From Flaviflagellibacter rhizophilus (GTDB lineage Bacteria; Pseudomonadota; Alphaproteobacteria; Rhizobiales; Methylopilaceae), in assembly GCF_033898525.1 (NCBI RefSeq), contig NZ_JAXAFJ010000001.1, forward strand, positions 248,001 through 312,000: DNA of 64,000 nt, in the 5' to 3' direction. The position numbers were made by a program, and so were the translations under genes. This document shows, in pieces, positions 27,169 to 36,519 of this stretch (its first letter is position 1; every line of letters starts with the position of its first letter). The notes under the pieces were generated by a model. The model saw only the letters and a list, made by a program, of their open reading frames with translations, did not search any database and was not told where the DNA came from.

Positions 27169-29331
27169 ATGAACGAGACGATTGCGCCGCAATTCTTCAT
27201 ATCTGCACTCGAGTCCAATGATGGCGGGCGCCCGGCCCGCCTGAAGCAGGGCGACACGTTCGCCGTCCTGGACAAGAACGCGGATCTTCTTTCCTGGGAG
27301 GGCAACCCCGACGGGCTTTACTTCCACGACACGCGCCACCTGTCGCATTTCGAGTTCCGGCTGAACGGCGCACGCCCGCTGCTCCTGTCCTCGAATATGG
27401 AGAGCGACAATTCGGCCCTCACCGTGGATCTCACCAACCCGGATTTCTCCGAGGATGGCCGTGTCTTCATGCAGAAGGACACGATTCATATCAGCCGCAG
27501 CAAGTTCATCTGGAACAATGCGCTGTTCGAGCGCCTCTCGATCTTCAATTACGGAGACCGCGAACAGCGCCTGCGCATGAGCGTGCTGTTCAACTGCGAT
27601 TTCGCCGATCTGTTCGAAGCACGTGGACAGCGCCGCCCTGTGAAGGGCGTGCGCGAGGTGCGCATCGCAGGGCCCGGCGAGGTCTCCTTCGAGTATATGG
27701 GCCTCGATGCCATCGCGCGGGCCACGAGCGTGGCCTTCCACCCCGCACCGGACGTGCTGGAACCATCCTTCGCGGTCTACGACATGACGCTGGGGCCGCA
27801 GGACAAGAAGGTGATCTTCACCCGCATTGCCTGCGATCCCTCGCAGGCTGCCCCGTTCAGCGAGCGCGTCTTCTTCAAGTCCTTCGCGGAGTCGCGCCGC
27901 GCGCTTCGGCGGGACGCCGCCCGGCCCGTCCGCATCACAAGCTCCAGCGAGCTCGTGGACGATGTCGTCGCCCGGTCCATGGCCGATGTCGCCATCCTGA
28001 CGACGCAGACCGAGCACGGCCTCTATCCCTATGCGGGGATACCCTGGTTCTCGACGCCGTTCGGCCGCGACGGCATCATCACCGCGCTCATGATGCTGTG
28101 GGTCGATCCCGGCCTCGCGAAAGGTGTGCTCAGCTATCTCGCCGCGACACAGGCCCGGGATCTCGACCCCGTGCGCGATGCCGAGCCCGGCAAGATCCTG
28201 CACGAGACGCGGGCCGGCGAAATGGCCATGCTCGGCGAGGTGCCGTTTCGTCTCTATTACGGCAGCGTGGATTCCACGCCGCTCTTCGTGCTGCTGGCGG
28301 GCGAATATCTGCGCCGCACCGATGACGTGGAGACGCTCGCAAGGATCTGGCCGAACGTCCAGGCCGCGCTGGGCTGGATCGAAACCTATGGCGACCGCGA
28401 TGGCGACGGCTTCCTCGAATATTATCGCCAGAGCGAGAACGGCCTCGCAAATCAGGGCTGGAAAGACAGCCTCGATTCCGTCTTCCACGCCGACGGCAAT
28501 CTCGCACAGGGGCCGATCGCGCTCTGCGAGGTGCAGGCCTATGTCTATGGCGCGTGGTTCGCAGCCGCCGAGATTGCGGAGCGGCTGGGGCATGGCGAGG
28601 TCAGCGAAGGCTACCGCGCCCGCGCTTCCGCGATACAGGAACGCTTCGAGGAGGCCTTCTGGTGCGAGGATCTCGGCACCTACGCTCTTGCGCTCGACGG
28701 CGAGAAGCGGCGCTGCGAGGTTTACTCCTCCAATGCCGGGCACGCGCTGCTCACCGGCATCGCACGGGCCGATCGCGCCGAGCGCGTGGTAGACGCCCTG
28801 CTCGACCCCACCTCCTTCTCGGGCTGGGGCATCCGGACTGTCGCCACGACGGCGGCACGCTACAACCCGATGTCCTACCACAACGGCTCGATCTGGCCGC
28901 ACGACAACGCGCTGATCGCACTGGGCATGGCGCGCTACGGCCACAAGGATGCCGTGCTGAAGGTGACGAAGGCCCTCATCGAGGCCGCCGGCAAGCTCGA
29001 CCTGCAGCGCCTGCCAGAACTGTTCTGCGGTTTTCCGCGCCGCCAGCGTCAGGGGCCGATCGGCTATCCCGTGGCCTGCGCGCCGCAGGCCTGGGCGGCC
29101 GCGACCCCGCTGGCACTGATCCAGGCCTGCCTAGGCCTGACCTTGCACCACCGCACCGGCGAGATCCTTCTCGACCGCCCGGTGCTGCCGGACTTCGTGG
29201 ACCAGCTTTTCCTCACCAATGTAGGGGTGGGGGATGCAAGCGCGGACCTGGTGCTGAACCGGCATGGCGAGGACGTATCCCTCACCGTTCTGGACCGCCG
29301 CGGCACCGTGCGCATCGTCGAGGTGCGCTGA
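27169..29331 (+). CDS. Amylo-alpha-1,6-glucosidase (glycogen debranching enzyme) family protein
   Basis: 720 aa. An N-terminal glycogen-debranching-like domain (RLKQGDTFAVLDKNADLL near residues 24-41, then YFHDTRHLSHFEF) precedes an (alpha/alpha)6 barrel with GIPWFSTPFGRDGIITALMM, YGSVDSTPLFVLL, NQGWKDS and YHNGSIWPHDNALIALGMARYG. It has the features of GH63/GH133-like hydrolases; the exact sugar is not deducible. A GAGGGG ribosome site precedes the ATG. Likely co-transcribed with the GT4 gene. Confidence 0.88.
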   Translation: MNETIAPQFFISALESNDGGRPARLKQGDTFAVLDKNADLLSWEGNPDGLYFHDTRHLSHFEFRLNGARPLLLSSNMESDNSALTVDLTNPDFSEDGRVFMQKDTIHISRSKFIWNNALFERLSIFNYGDREQRLRMSVLFNCDFADLFEARGQRRPVKGVREVRIAGPGEVSFEYMGLDAIARATSVAFHPAPDVLEPSFAVYDMTLGPQDKKVIFTRIACDPSQAAPFSERVFFKSFAESRRALRRDAARPVRITSSSELVDDVVARSMADVAILTTQTEHGLYPYAGIPWFSTPFGRDGIITALMMLWVDPGLAKGVLSYLAATQARDLDPVRDAEPGKILHETRAGEMAMLGEVPFRLYYGSVDSTPLFVLLAGEYLRRTDDVETLARIWPNVQAALGWIETYGDRDGDGFLEYYRQSENGLANQGWKDSLDSVFHADGNLAQGPIALCEVQAYVYGAWFAAAEIAERLGHGEVSEGYRARASAIQERFEEAFWCEDLGTYALALDGEKRRCEVYSSNAGHALLTGIARADRAERVVDALLDPTSFSGWGIRTVATTAARYNPMSYHNGSIWPHDNALIALGMARYGHKDAVLKVTKALIEAAGKLDLQRLPELFCGFPRRQRQGPIGYPVACAPQAWAAATPLALIQACLGLTLHHRTGEILLDRPVLPDFVDQLFLTNVGVGDASADLVLNRHGEDVSLTVLDRRGTVRIVEVR

Positions 29332-29346
29332 GGAGGGAGGGCCTGT

Positions 29347-30444
29347 TCAGCCCTCCTTGAGCTCCCGGGCCTGCGTCTTCAGCAGCGCCAGCACCAAGGC
29401 CTCCTCCGGCGGCAGGCCTTCGATTGCGGCCGCCTCCTCCTCCGCGCGGGCGAACTCGTCCTCGAACCGGCCCTCCAGATAGCTCTCGATCACGCCGCTG
29501 TGGATGTAGCAGCGCCGCGAGATCGCCCGAGTGTTCACCAGCCGGTCCGCCACCACGTCCACGGCCTTGTTGAGCTTGCGGTTGCCCTCCGCCTTGGAGG
29601 TGAAGCCCCCCGCCTGATGGAGCGCGTGCGCTGCTGTGACCGTGCCGGCCCAGGTGCGGAAATGCTTGGCGGAGAACCCCTGCCCCAGCACGTCGCGGAT
29701 GTAGGCGTTCACATCGTGTGAATCGACGGGATGCGGCGTGCCGTCCGCGTCGAAATACTGGAACAGGTGCTGCCCCGGCACGTCCTGGCACTGGCGCACA
29801 ATGCGGGCGATGCGGCGGTCCTTCACCGTCAACTTCCAGTCCTTACCGCTCTTGCCCTTGAAGGAGAAGCGCAGCCGGTCCGATCCCGCCTCCACATGGC
29901 GGTTGCGCAGCGTGGTGAGGCCGAAGCTCTTGTTGTCGCGGCGGTAGCGCTCATTGCCGATCCGGATGAGGGTCGTGTCGAGCAGTTGCACCACGGTCGC
30001 CAGCACCTTGTCGCGCGTCAGGCCGCGCTTCGAGAGGTCTTCGTCGATGCGCGTGCGGATCTCCGGCAGATGCTCGCCGAACTCGATGAGCCGCTCGTAT
30101 TTGGCCTCGCCGCGCACCTCGTGCCAGCGCGGGTGATAACGGTACTGCTTGCGGCCCTTGGCGTCGCGCCCGGTGGCCTGGATGTGGCCGTTGGCCTTGG
30201 GGCAGATCCAGACATCGGTGTAGGCCGGGGGAATGGCCAGGGAGCGGATGCGCTCCAGGATCTTGGGATCGCGGATCGCCTCCCCCTTTGAGGAGCGATA
30301 GGCAAAGCCGCTGCCTGCCTTGCGCCGCGTGATGCCCGGCTTATCGTCGGACACATAGACAAGGCCGGCATTTTCGGCCGACGTCTCCGGATCATAGGCC
30401 GGGCAGACATCGTCCTCCGGAACCAGCACGGCCGCCTCGGTCAT
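29347..30444 (-). CDS. DNA topoisomerase IB
   Basis: 365 aa from the second of two adjacent ATGs (30442-30444), which has GGAG five bases upstream. It relaxes supercoils by a 3'-phosphotyrosyl nick. The catalytic part has IRIGNERYRRDNKSFGLTTL, FKGKSGK, SAKHFRTWAGT and the active-site tyrosine Tyr313 in RRCYIHSG. Bacterial type IB enzymes are common in Hyphomicrobiales. A 7-bp hairpin (29336-29356) lies across the stop, between this gene and the convergent debranching gene, and may serve both. Confidence 0.93.
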   Translation of the reverse strand: MTEAAVLVPEDDVCPAYDPETSAENAGLVYVSDDKPGITRRKAGSGFAYRSSKGEAIRDPKILERIRSLAIPPAYTDVWICPKANGHIQATGRDAKGRKQYRYHPRWHEVRGEAKYERLIEFGEHLPEIRTRIDEDLSKRGLTRDKVLATVVQLLDTTLIRIGNERYRRDNKSFGLTTLRNRHVEAGSDRLRFSFKGKSGKDWKLTVKDRRIARIVRQCQDVPGQHLFQYFDADGTPHPVDSHDVNAYIRDVLGQGFSAKHFRTWAGTVTAAHALHQAGGFTSKAEGNRKLNKAVDVVADRLVNTRAISRRCYIHSGVIESYLEGRFEDEFARAEEEAAAIEGLPPEEALVLALLKTQARELKEG

Positions 30445-30573
30445 CATCGCTCCTCATCGTGGCAGGAGAGGAACTCCACAAAGGCGACAGGGTTGCGCCG
30501 ACGGGCCACCGAGCACATTGCGAACCGGCCGCGACCCCGCTATAGCGTCGCATCCGCTTCACGAAGCGGACCC

Positions 30574-30663
30574 GGAGGGGTGGCCGAGTGGTTGAAGGCG
30601 CACGCCTGGAAAGTGTGTATACGGGAAACCGTATCGCGGGTTCGAATCCCGCTCCCTCCGCCA
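30574..30663 (+). tRNA. tRNA-Ser (anticodon GGA)
   Basis: 90 nt including encoded CCA. The acceptor stem GGAGGGG/TCCCTCC is closed by discriminator G. Anticodon stem CACGC/GTGTG has loop CTGGAAA, giving anticodon GGA. The long variable arm TATACGG-GAAA-CCGTAT and T arm GCGGG-TTCGAAT-CCCGC are typical of tRNA-Ser. Accessory DNA begins directly downstream. Confidence 0.97.
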
Positions 30664-31153
30664 TTCGCCTTGCTAAGCAATTGCATCTGTTGATGATTAC
30701 GCCACCTTGGCAGCTACCCCACGCCGCACCCGCATCCTAATCGGGCTGCAGCTGCACGGTGTCAGACGTTGCCGGACGTCACGTCGCGGCACGAAGTTGC
30801 CGCCAGGGCAGATCCACCCAATTTTTCTGGTTCGACACGACCAAACGAAGAAGTCTCCAGATAGCATCTTCTATGCAGCCGAGGGAGAAGTCCGGCCAAC
30901 GAGATCTTGGAACGACCTCATCCTTGGCCGGCCTCCTCTCCGAACAAAGTGAAGATGAACGCTGTGGCAACGTTCTAGCCGGATTGCCGCCCGAGCTTCC
31001 CGCAGCAACAGGCGGGCGCGCGCTTTGAACGACTGCGGCTGATTACGCCGCCATGGCGAAGCCGCTCGGAGATGTTGATCCAGGACGCTGTCTGGACCTG
31101 CAGCGAGGAGAAAGGCTTCATCGCGCCTGCCGGTTGGGGGTGAAGGAGTGATG
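30664..31153 (+). other. 490-base gap after the tRNA, nothing recognised
   Basis: No gene, integrase, or repeat of the tRNA 3' end was found. Short open frames here show no family resemblance. The sequence may be decayed accessory DNA. Confidence 0.5.
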
Positions 31154-31804
31154 ATGCTGGAAACGTCGCTGTATCGGCCGGTGAAGGCTTTTCTGGAGAG
31201 CCTCGGCTTCACCGTAAAGGGAGAGATCGGCGGGTGCGATATCGTCGGCCTCTTACCGGACGAGCCGCCGGTGGTCGTGATCTGCGAACTCAAGCTGCAG
31301 TTCAACCTTGAGCTTGTTCTGCAAGGCGTGGACCGTCTCGCGGCATGCGACGAGGTCTGGCTCGCCGCCCGGATGTCGTCTCGCGGAAACGGGCGAGAAA
31401 AGGATGTCCGTTTCCGATCACTCTGCCGCCGTCTGGGACTGGGGCTGCTCGGGATCGCGGCAAACGATCAAGTGCATGTGCTGATCAGCCCCGCCTCCCC
31501 CTCTCCGCGCCGCGACCCGAAGAGGCGAGCGCGGCTGGTGGATGAACATCGGCGGCGGCAGGGTGATCCTGCAGTCGGCGGCGGGTCCCGCCGTCCGATC
31601 ATGACCGCGTATCGTCAGGAGGCGCTTGCCTGCGCCTCGGCGCTTTCCACCGGAGCAAAGCGCACCAAAGACCTGAGGGAAATCACGCCACGCGCCGCCA
31701 CAATCCTCCGGCGAAACGTGTACGGCTGGTTTGTTCGCACGGGGCGGGGCGTCTACGATCTCTCCGCTGCCGGCCGAGATGCACTTGAACGTTGGAGCAT
31801 CTGA
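31154..31804 (+). CDS. DUF2161 family, PD-(D/E)XK nuclease-fold protein
   Basis: 216 aa from ATG 31154, five bases after an AAGGAG site; GTG 31148 and ATG 31151 are alternatives. The N-terminal half has a nuclease core: GCDIVGL (Asp29) and VICELKL (Glu45, Lys47) give the D...ExK pattern. The C-terminal part contains a helix-rich region resembling a winged helix (RTKDLREITPRAATILRRNVYGWF). Function is unknown; it may be a housekeeping-associated or mobile-DNA-related nuclease. No partner gene is adjacent. Confidence 0.8.
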   Translation: MLETSLYRPVKAFLESLGFTVKGEIGGCDIVGLLPDEPPVVVICELKLQFNLELVLQGVDRLAACDEVWLAARMSSRGNGREKDVRFRSLCRRLGLGLLGIAANDQVHVLISPASPSPRRDPKRRARLVDEHRRRQGDPAVGGGSRRPIMTAYRQEALACASALSTGAKRTKDLREITPRAATILRRNVYGWFVRTGRGVYDLSAAGRDALERWSI

Positions 31805-31911
31805 CCCGCAGGTCAATTTCGGCGTGTAGCGAGCACCCGACCGGTGCCGCCCACAGACCATCGGTTATGCCTTGGCGGACTCGCCTGCGGGCAAGCCGTG
31901 TAGATTGCTGC

Positions 31912-32025
31912 GACGTCTTCCACCTTGAGGATGGCAAGGTGAAGTCGTTCCACGGCTAAACGGCCGCCACCATCATCCTCGCTCAGCTGGAGGTGCTCAG
32001 TGATCTTCAAGCAGCAATCGCGTGA
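31912..32025 (+). pseudogene. Relic of an NTF2/SnoaL-like protein gene (C-terminal end)
   Basis: Reading from 31912 gives DVFHLEDGKVKSFHG, an in-frame TAA, then TAATIILAQLEVLSDLQAAIA and a stop. Both halves resemble the end of SnoaL-like nuclear transport factor 2 family proteins, as I recall them. No start or N-terminal domain remains, and the internal stop shows decay. Confidence 0.55.
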
Positions 32026-32192
32026 GCCGACAGGTAAACAGGTACCCACCACTACTACCGACTGGGCGCTCGTCATTCCCGCCACTACGAGGCCTCCATG
32101 TAAAGGTACCTTACAGGCAAAGGATTCGGTTCAACGAACCCTTGGCCGTCGCAAAGCGGACAAGCATTAGCGGGATCAGGAGTCCGGCGCGG

Positions 32193-32633
32193 ATGGTACA
32201 TTTGCACTTGCGTCTTGGGAAACAAGCAATTGTCGCTGGCGTCCTCCTCGTCAGCTCGGGGCACGGGTTTGCGATCACCCCGAGCGAGCTGCGGTCCATG
32301 GCATTGGTGATTGAGGATCGAGCTAGGCCCGGCGGTCTGCGGGAGCTTGGGCTGCTCGATGATTACCTCAACGCGCTTCGACGCGCGCAACGAAACTGCC
32401 ATCTCAGCACCTACGCTTACGGTGCCACACTCTCCTGCAGGAGCCGCGAAGGACGCGAGGTGCTGATCGGGCTCACTGCCGAGCCGAGCCGTCAGCCGGA
32501 GTTCGTTCGCGTCCTCGAAATCCGGCCTGATGGGGTGAACAGCATCTCCTTGCCGAATTCCGAGTTTGCTCCATTCCTGTCCGAGCTCGCTCGAACACCC
32601 GAAGGTTCGCGGATGGTCTGGCCTTCCCCCTGA
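32193..32633 (+). CDS. Hypothetical secreted protein
   Basis: 146 aa from ATG 32193, with AGGAG about ten bases upstream. Residues 1-27 look like a signal peptide (basic start, hydrophobic AIVAGVLLVSS, cleavage near GFA). The mature part has two cysteines (in RNCHLSTY and LSCRSREG) that could form a disulfide. No family was recognised. It stands alone between decayed genes, so expression is uncertain. Confidence 0.55.
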   Translation: MVHLHLRLGKQAIVAGVLLVSSGHGFAITPSELRSMALVIEDRARPGGLRELGLLDDYLNALRRAQRNCHLSTYAYGATLSCRSREGREVLIGLTAEPSRQPEFVRVLEIRPDGVNSISLPNSEFAPFLSELARTPEGSRMVWPSP

Positions 32634-32782
32634 TCGCGACTCCACTTGCCCGAGCTTTGGGCAAACAAGGAAGCAAGCGTTTGGAGCCGCTGGGTTACAG
32701 GTGCGCTCCTGCTGAATGCCGGGGCGCTGCCATGGCCTATGGGTACACCGGCAGTCCTTAGCGAGTTCATGCAGCATGTCGA

Positions 32783-33271
32783 TCAGACGCGCATCCGCGC
32801 CGAGTTGGACTGCCATTCACACCAGCCGGTACTCGCCACGACTTGGCGGAGAACGGATGTGCCCTTGCAGATAAGATCCAGCGCACTGTCGCTCAACCGC
32901 AGCGTGACGTCGACGTCGGAATCGCGGAGCTGGAAGCTGTCGAGCAGCGGCCGAATGTGGTTTCGCCCGAAATCATTTTTAGCCGTGGCCCTGAGCGGGC
33001 CCGAAAGCGGACCGTCATCCCGTAGTCCGTTCAGCGCGGCATCCCAATCCGCGACGATGCGGGGTGCATCAGCGACCAGGATCTCACCCTCATGGGTGAA
33101 GGTCAGCTTGCGTGTCGAGCGGATAATAAGTCGCGCCCCGAACTCCTCTTCCAGCCGGGTCACCGCCAGCGCCAAAGTCGATTTGGCCATCGAGCGCTGC
33201 CGTGCAACGCTGTAAAAGCTGCCGGCCTCCGCAACGTCGAGCATCAGGCGCAGTGCATCTAAGCGGTCCAT
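32783..33271 (-). pseudogene. Truncated LysR-family regulator
   Basis: 162 codons instead of about 300. The N-terminal winged helix-turn-helix is complete (ALRLMLDVAEAGSFYSVARQ..., then the linker and the beginning of the effector domain, PLRATAKNDFGRNHIRPLL). Family resemblance ends at about residue 137 (ALDLICKG), after which an unrelated tail reaches a stop. The rest of the effector domain is missing, so normal ligand-dependent control is not expected. It could still bind DNA. Confidence 0.8.
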
Positions 33272-33360
33272 CCATCGAAAGTCCTCTAATGCAGGACCCG
33301 TCTAACTCGCCTCCGGCACAGGTGAACTCAGCCGTCAGACACAACCGCGAAGCGGGCATG

Positions 33361-33390
33361 AAAAAGGCCGCCCGCAGGGGCGGCCTTTGG
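33361..33390 (-). terminator. Rho-independent terminator of the small secreted protein gene
   Basis: Stem AAAGGCCGCCC/GGGCGGCCTTT with a four-base loop; on the minus strand it ends in TTTTTC. It lies 17 bases beyond the stop at 33407. Confidence 0.88.
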
Positions 33391-33406
33391 GTCTTCCTTG
33401 CGACGC

Positions 33407-33676
33407 CTAGTTTGCGTTGCGGTCACTGCCGCTGCTCGCCTGGCTGAAGTAGAAGGGCTCGCGGGCTTTTTCCTTGCGGACCGGTGCGGCACCGACGGCA
33501 GAAGCGCGTCCCTCCCGCACAATCGTGGCCGGAGCGCGGGCATTTGGCTGTGCGTCGTAGATGCCCTGCTGGATGCGCTGGCTGTTGGGGGTGGCACCGG
33601 CGGGCTGATGGGCAAGGGCGGCTCCAGCCGTCAGGGTGATGGTGCCGGAGAGGATCAGTGTCTTGAGGATGTTCAT
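33407..33676 (-). CDS. Small secreted protein of unknown function
   Basis: 89 aa, with GGGAG eight bases before the ATG. Residues 1-22 are a signal peptide (MNILKTLILSGTITLTAGAALA). The mature part is short, Ala/Gln/Asn-rich and basic in the middle (PVRKEKAREPFYF). A strong terminator follows, so this is a real single-gene unit. No family recognised. Confidence 0.75.
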   Translation of the reverse strand: MNILKTLILSGTITLTAGAALAHQPAGATPNSQRIQQGIYDAQPNARAPATIVREGRASAVGAAPVRKEKAREPFYFSQASSGSDRNAN

Positions 33677-34258
33677 GTCTTGGCTCCCGAACGGGCGCTC
33701 CTTGAAGCGTCCTTTCTAGCTGCGTTACGGGGCAGCGGCAGGGAGAGCCCCTCCGTTCCCGATCACGAAGGTGGCGCTTTGACATTGCGCTTATAAGCTG
33801 ACCAAACCAGATCAAGCTGATCTGCTAAATAGCTCAATGAACTCCTCTATACGGGTCGATTAATTGGAGACATTTGCGCTAATCGTTGGCTCTGGCGGCT
33901 TTCGCGCCGCCGAGCGAGGTATATCCTCCTCCGTCATGAGCCAGACGATGGCGACGCTGTAACAGGCTCGGCATCCGCTTCTGAACCGAACGACGCGCAA
34001 GGTGGCAGTCACTGAAGCGGGAGGAAGGCCTATAGGCGCTGGGTTGAAGCCGAGGCAAGCTTGCGCAAACACCCACGCCCATCAAGCCGCCTTCAGGATA
34101 CATCAGGCCAAGCCCTTGGCTGACTGTCGCTAACAATCAGCTTCAGCTGATGATGAAGTTCATAAGCAAGCTCGGCCTGTCGCCCGTGTCCCGCAGCCCT
34201 CGTCCGCTTTCTAGGATCGCGTCTGGATCAAGATCGAGGCTTCTGCAGTTGAGGCGCT
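33677..34258. other. 580-base gap, nothing recognised
   Basis: No protein family, RNA or clear repeat was recognised. The part from 33,780 to 33,860 is visibly AT-rich compared with the neighbours and may hold promoters for the flanking genes. Confidence 0.45.
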
Positions 34259-35605
34259 ATGGATGCTCTCAGCACTTGGTCGCCGGATCCCTACATCCTC
34301 GCACTTACGGGACTCGGCTTCCTCATAGCGCTGGTTGCCTGGTTGCCCATCGCGCTTAAGCGCCTGCCCCTGTCGCTGCCGATCATATGCATCCTTATCG
34401 GAGCTGCGGTCTTCATGCTGCCGCAGGTCTCGCTTCGGCCCATGCCGACGCAGTATCCGGAGATCGCCGAACGCTTCACAGAGTTCGTGGTCATCATCGC
34501 TCTCATGGGTGCGGGCCTGAAGCTGGACCGGGTCTTCAGTTGGAGGCGATGGCACGTGACGTGGCGGCTGTTGGGCATCACGATGCCTCTCAGCATCGCT
34601 GCGATAACGCTGGTAGGTGTGTTCCTCCTCGATCTGCCATGGATCGTTTCGCTTCTGCTTGGCGCAAGTCTGGCACCCACGGATCCCGTATTGGCGTCTG
34701 ATGTGCAGGTGGGTCCGCCGAAATCGGGTGAAGAGGACGATGTGCGGTTCGGCTTGACCTCCGAGGCCGGTCTAAACGACGGTCTGGCATTTCCCTTCGT
34801 CAACCTCGCCATTGCGCTCAGCCTCACGGCAGCTACCGGAGAGCCATGGGCAGCAAAATGGCTCGCCCACGGCGTGCTATGGGAGATTGGAGCAGGCATT
34901 GCCGGCGGCTGGTTGATCGGCCGCGCCTTCGGCTGGCTGACGTTCCACGTTCCGGCAGAGACCGGGTTGGCACGCACAGGCGACGGCCTGATCGCACTTG
35001 CGGCCACCTTTGTCTCATATGGCCTAACAGAGCTCATCGAATGCTACGGGTTTCTTGCCGTCTTCATCACGGCCCTAACATTCCGCCATTCACAGCGCCA
35101 CGACGATTTCCATCGCGAGATGCACGACATCACCGAGCAGATCGAGCGCCTGGCGATGATGGTGCTGTTGCTGCTGTTCGGCGGCGCAATGGTGAGCGGA
35201 ATCCTCGCGCCCCTGACTTGGCTAGACGTTGGCGCTGCCCTCGTGATCCTGCTTGCGGTGCGGCCGCTTGCGGGTTTGGTTGGCCTGATCGGTTTCAAGG
35301 CGCCATGGGGCGAAAGGCTCACGATCTCCTTCTTTGGTATCCGCGGCGTGGGGTCGTTCTACTATCTTGCATACGGGCTGAATCACATGCCGGTGGCCGA
35401 GGCGAACCGCTTATGGGCTGTCGTGAGCCTGGTTGTCCTGATGTCGATCCTGCTTCACGGCCTTACGGTGACGCCCAGCATGCGCACCCTTGATCGCTCG
35501 CAGGGGCGCGACCCTGATGACGAGCAGGAAGCGACGCCGCCACCTGGATTTCAGGGGCCGGCGTCAAACGGCACGTCCTCAGGCAGCAGATCACCACAAA
35601 ATTGA
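34259..35605 (+). CDS. Cation:proton antiporter, CPA1/NhaP type
   Basis: 448 aa with about 12 hydrophobic segments in the inner membrane. The two motifs of the transport core are present: LAPTDPVLASDV (Thr141-Asp142-Pro143) and SEAGLNDGLAFPF (Asn173-Asp174). The last 35 residues are a hydrophilic Pro/Ser-rich tail. It would exchange Na+ or K+ for H+. It stands alone, with long gaps on both sides. Confidence 0.9.
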   Translation: MDALSTWSPDPYILALTGLGFLIALVAWLPIALKRLPLSLPIICILIGAAVFMLPQVSLRPMPTQYPEIAERFTEFVVIIALMGAGLKLDRVFSWRRWHVTWRLLGITMPLSIAAITLVGVFLLDLPWIVSLLLGASLAPTDPVLASDVQVGPPKSGEEDDVRFGLTSEAGLNDGLAFPFVNLAIALSLTAATGEPWAAKWLAHGVLWEIGAGIAGGWLIGRAFGWLTFHVPAETGLARTGDGLIALAATFVSYGLTELIECYGFLAVFITALTFRHSQRHDDFHREMHDITEQIERLAMMVLLLLFGGAMVSGILAPLTWLDVGAALVILLAVRPLAGLVGLIGFKAPWGERLTISFFGIRGVGSFYYLAYGLNHMPVAEANRLWAVVSLVVLMSILLHGLTVTPSMRTLDRSQGRDPDDEQEATPPPGFQGPASNGTSSGSRSPQN

Positions 35606-36114
35606 GCATGGATAGCTGATGGATCTCGAGACTGGTCCTTAGCAGCTCAATTGAGTCAGACCGCAACCGACACCTTGTCGATGACGAGCGATTTCACACT
35701 GGACTGCTAGCCCCGGAGGCTGAAGCACTGAGGCGATGCTACGCCGCCACCAATACGGCGAACTTGTCTTTTTATGCCTCTTTCGATAACCGAAACAGGC
35801 AGCGCAGCGTCTGCGGTTGAGCTTGAGCGTGTTCTTCTGATCTATGCGCCTTTGACCAATTGGCTCTTGCAAGTAGGGCGTCGTGGGAGATCGGATCGAG
35901 CGCCTAGCTCATCCTGTATTCTCATGTTTGCGCACACTGCGAACCCTCGGTTCTGTCGATATGCGAACACAGACTCAACAGCCTTTGCGCACCGCAGACT
36001 GTTGATGTCGCCGGCAGCCCCATGATGAACTGATCCGAGTTCAGCCAGCGCCAGAGAGGTTCCCTTAATGGCTAGGCTGCCGCAAGAACACTCGCTGAAG
36101 AAAGGTCTCTAGCT
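35606..36114. other. 510-base gap, probably decayed DNA
   Basis: Several short frames are open on both strands but none has family resemblance or a good ribosome site. Nothing identifiable. Confidence 0.45.
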
Positions 36115-36482
36115 TCACGACGTCGGCGTCCTCAGGACCCAAGTGGTATCTTCCATTAGATGGACGAGCATCGGGTTAACCTCTACAGCGTCCTCAAACA
36201 CCGCGCAGAGCGGGTCACCATTCGCGACAAAACCCTGCCAAGCGCGAGCATGGCTCATCGTACAAGCGATCTGCGCCTCAGAGAGAGCGTACTGGGGCTC
36301 CGCTAGGACAGTGTTGTGGAGGTCAGCCGATCTCATTGAGCCTGCATCGACAGCGCTGAGCCGAGTGACTTGCCATCCCATTGCGGCTGATACGGCCTGC
36401 AGAGCAGGCTTGAGCGGATTGGGCAACGCTGGGCAGGCGTTGCAGGACAGCGATTCAAAGAGGGCAAGACAAAGGCCGGGAC
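36115..36482 (-). pseudogene. Relic of a glycosyltransferase family 25 (LPS-type) gene
   Basis: Reading the minus strand, VPAFVLPSLNRCP occurs in one frame from 36482, resembling the GT25 start; the similarity then moves to another frame with TRLSAVDAG, LSEAQIACTMSHARAWQGF and LCAVFEDAVEV, the order expected in GT25 enzymes. It stops at 36115, well short of the usual 230-270 residues, and the acidic motif reads EDAVE instead of EDD. Frameshift plus truncation indicate a dead gene. Confidence 0.7.
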
Positions 36483-36503
36483 GTTTCCATCCCGGCCTTT
36501 GTC
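36468..36503 (-). terminator. Rho-independent terminator after the outer-membrane protein gene
   Basis: Perfect 14-bp stem GACAAAGGCCGGGA/TCCCGGCCTTTGTC with an eight-base loop, 17 bases after the stop at 36520. Read on the minus strand it has a T-rich right arm. Confidence 0.85.
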
Positions 36504-36519
36504 CAAGCGTTCAGCTAGT

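Noticed and set aside
26422..28944. 840-codon open frame on the minus strand
   Set aside because: It lies opposite the GT4 and debranching genes, is rich in His/Arg/Glu as expected for the complement of GC-rich coding DNA, and shows no family resemblance.
32085..32816. 243-codon frame on the minus strand opposite the secreted protein gene
   Set aside because: No signal, no motif and no ribosome site; the plus-strand frame has a signal peptide and is preferred.
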